Source of the DNA: Ignavibacteria bacterium
GTDB lineage: Bacteria > Bacteroidota > Ignavibacteria > Ignavibacteriales > Melioribacteraceae
Reading direction: 5' to 3'
Length of the DNA: 5,928 nt
Assembly (NCBI GenBank): GCA_011049495.1
Contig: DSBF01000546.1
Span: 1-5,928 of the forward strand
In this document: one piece after another, positions 4,121 through 5,928 of the stretch
How positions within the stretch are numbered: position 1 is the stretch's first letter
Layout: the number at the start of each line of letters is the position of its first letter
The notes under the pieces: generated by a model
Databases searched by the model: none
What the model saw: only the letters and a program-made list of their open reading frames with translations
Told to the model about the DNA's origin: nothing
Made by a program: the position numbers and the translations under genes

Positions 4121-5928
4121 TGAAATCATTCTTAGAAATAAAATTTAATCAAGGGTATCATTCACCTGAGAACCCGATAAGCGAGTTTATTACTCATTGC
4201 ACGGATGAATCTCTAAGTCCATCTCAAAGAGATATTATTTTGGATTATAATCGGAGATTGAGATGCGAAATTCACGATTTACCTATTATTTTTATTGGAA
4301 TGGGGACTTGCGGGCTTGCTTCCGGTGCAGATAAAGTTAAAAAAGCCATTGAAGAGGTATTAGCCGCAAAAGAATTAAAAGCAGTTATTGTTCCTACTGG
4401 ATGCATCGGATATTGCGCAAAAGAAGTTATTGTTGATATAAAATTACCTGAAGGTGAAAGAATTTCTTATTGTGAAGTAACTCCTAAAGATGTGCCTCAG
4501 TTAATTCAAACAACAATTGTTGAGCAAGATATTTATAAAGACAAATTGCTTGGAACTCACGGAAACGGAAAGTCCGGAGTAAAAAGAATTATAGATATTC
4601 CTTTTTTCAGAAAACAAAAAAGAGTAGTTCTTGAAAACTGCGGTTTGATTAACCCCGAATCAATTGATGAATACATTGCAAACGGAGGTTTCAAAGCATT
4701 AGATAAAACTCTTCGGTTAATGACGCCGAAGGATGTGGTAAATGAAATTCTTACTAGTGGATTAAGAGGAAGAGGTGGAGGTGGATTCCCAACCGGTAAA
4801 AAATGGGAAATGGCACATAACAATAAATCAGATCAAAAATATTTGATTTGCAATGCGGATGAAGGTGATCCCGGAGCTTTTATGGATCGTTCAATTCTTG
4901 AAAGCGATCCTTATAGATTAATTGAAGGAATGATAATAGGTGCATACGCAATTGGTGCAAGTGTCGCATACGTTTATTGCCGTGCCGAATATCCGCTTGC
5001 TATTAAACGATTACAAAATACTATTGATAAATGTAAAGAATACGGATTACTTGGTAAAAATATTTTAGCATCAGGTTTCGATCTCGAAATAAAAATAAAA
5101 AAAGGAGCCGGTGCTTTTGTGTGCGGTGAAGAAACTGCTCTTATTGCTTCAATAGAAGGTAAAAGAGGCATGCCAAGACCCCGTCCACCTTATCCTTCAG
5201 ATTACGGACTGTGGGGTAAACCTACAATTATTAATAATGTAGAAACTTTTGCAAATGTTTCGGCAATAATTACACGCGGTTCAAATTGGTTTGCTTCAAT
5301 TGGTACTGAATCTTCAAAAGGGACAAAAGTTTTTGCATTAAGCGGAAAAATTGAACTAAGCGGTTTGGTTGAAGTACCGATGGGTACAACATTACGAGAT
5401 GTTGTTTTTGATATCGGAGGTGGTATACCGGACGGTAAAAGATTCAAAGCTATTCAAATCGGCGGACCTTCCGGCGGTTGTTTACCTGAGCAAGTTTTAG
5501 ATACCCCGGTTGATTACGAATCGCTTAAAATGGTCGGGGCTATGATGGGGTCCGGCGGTTTCGTTGTAATGGATGAAGATACTTGTATGGTAGATGTTGC
5601 AAAATATTTTCTAAGTTTTATTCAAGAAGAATCTTGCGGAAAATGTGTTCCATGTCGAGAAGGAACAAAGAGAATGTTAGAAATCATAGAAAGAATTCCT
5701 GCTTCATATGGTGGAAATGGAAATAAACTTGCACAACTTCAAAGATTCAAAGGAATTATTCACCTTCAAAGATTAGCGGATGTAATTAAAGATACATCAC
5801 TTTGCGGATTGGGGCAGAGTGCGCCTAACCCGGTTTTATCCGGTCTACAATATTTCAGAGATGAATATGAAACTCATCTTTATGAAAGAAAATGTGAAGC
5901 AGGTGTTTGTAAAGAACTATTAACATAC
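4117..5928 (+). CDS. nuoF: NuoF-type NADH-binding flavoprotein with fused thioredoxin-like Fe-S domain, 3' end missing
   Basis: The frame runs 604 codons from ATG 4117 (a second ATG at 4120) to the window edge with no stop. Residues 1-55 are an unrecognised extension. Residues 56-130 are a thioredoxin-like Fe-S domain with GMGTCGLASGA (C65) and TGCIGYC (C96, C100), resembling HndB. The flavoprotein core follows: FMN/NADH site GRGGGGFPTGKKW (218-230), NADEGDPGAFMDR (246-258) and GAGAFVCGEETAL (330-342). An SLBB domain (about 400-450) and the [4Fe-4S] site C507-x2-C510-x2-C513 with C563 come next. The end, KCEAGVCKELLTY, is how the linker into the C-terminal ferredoxin domain begins in HndC/HydB-type proteins. 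It oxidises or reduces NAD(P)H and passes electrons through Fe-S clusters. The fused domains argue for an NAD-linked, possibly electron-bifurcating, [FeFe]-hydrogenase or a formate dehydrogenase rather than complex I. There are about 10 extra residues between C513 and C563. It overlaps the preceding gene by 4 bases. Confidence 0.93.
   Translation, partial: MMKSFLEIKFNQGYHSPENPISEFITHCTDESLSPSQRDIILDYNRRLRCEIHDLPIIFIGMGTCGLASGADKVKKAIEEVLAAKELKAVIVPTGCIGYCAKEVIVDIKLPEGERISYCEVTPKDVPQLIQTTIVEQDIYKDKLLGTHGNGKSGVKRIIDIPFFRKQKRVVLENCGLINPESIDEYIANGGFKALDKTLRLMTPKDVVNEILTSGLRGRGGGGFPTGKKWEMAHNNKSDQKYLICNADEGDPGAFMDRSILESDPYRLIEGMIIGAYAIGASVAYVYCRAEYPLAIKRLQNTIDKCKEYGLLGKNILASGFDLEIKIKKGAGAFVCGEETALIASIEGKRGMPRPRPPYPSDYGLWGKPTIINNVETFANVSAIITRGSNWFASIGTESSKGTKVFALSGKIELSGLVEVPMGTTLRDVVFDIGGGIPDGKRFKAIQIGGPSGGCLPEQVLDTPVDYESLKMVGAMMGSGGFVVMDEDTCMVDVAKYFLSFIQEESCGKCVPCREGTKRMLEIIERIPASYGGNGNKLAQLQRFKGIIHLQRLADVIKDTSLCGLGQSAPNPVLSGLQYFRDEYETHLYERKCEAGVCKELLTY
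5737..5790 (+). repeat. Two tandem 27-base units inside the nuoF-type gene
   Basis: The 11-base word CTTCAAAGATT occurs at 5737-5747 and again at 5764-5774, offset by exactly 27 bases (nine codons). The encoded units are LQRFKGIIH and LQRLADVIK. The second unit aligns with the normal family sequence before the fourth [4Fe-4S] cysteine, and the first falls in the extra residues. This suggests an old in-frame tandem duplication. Confidence 0.4.

Noticed and set aside
4557..5447. Open reading frames on the minus strand opposite the nuoF-type gene
   Set aside because: They have no recognisable domains and lie opposite strongly conserved flavoprotein motifs.

Overview
The window is AT-rich (roughly one-third GC by eye). 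It carries six protein genes, two of them cut by the window edges. Starts mostly lack a clear Shine-Dalgarno sequence, and the protein families fit the Bacteroidota/Chlorobiota/Ignavibacteriota side of the bacterial tree. That placement is an inference from style, not from a marker gene.

Left part, plus strand (1-2368): the 3' end of a sensor/response-regulator hybrid protein comes first. It has the tail of a probable PAS domain, a histidine-kinase H-box, a badly decayed ATPase domain, a charged coiled-coil linker and an intact receiver domain. After 45 bases comes yjbQ (UPF0047 family). Its end overlaps the start of ogt, an O6-methylguanine-DNA methyltransferase that ends in QLGLF, a sequence resembling a sliding-clamp-binding peptide.

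Middle, minus strand (3371-2370): a cation diffusion facilitator (CDF) transporter converges on ogt with a single base between the two stop codons. It carries a four-cysteine cluster near its C-terminus and an unusual Glu/His pair in transmembrane helix 2.

Intergenic 3372-3619: this 248-base AT-rich region separates the divergent CDF and nuoE-type genes. It holds the best regulatory signal of the window, a near-perfect sigma-54 (-24/-12) promoter just upstream of the nuoE-type gene. Further upstream are a 14-base perfect palindrome and a 12/14 second copy, placed where activator sites would be expected.

Right part, plus strand (3632-5928): a nuoE-type [2Fe-2S] subunit overlaps by 4 bases a nuoF-type flavoprotein that runs off the window. 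The flavoprotein has a fused N-terminal thioredoxin-like Fe-S domain and the beginning of what looks like a C-terminal ferredoxin domain. This architecture belongs to soluble NAD(P)-linked [FeFe]-hydrogenases (HndABC/HydABC type) or NAD-linked formate dehydrogenases rather than respiratory complex I. Together with the sigma-54 promoter, it suggests an inducible NADH-linked hydrogen or formate module whose catalytic subunit should lie just past the right edge.
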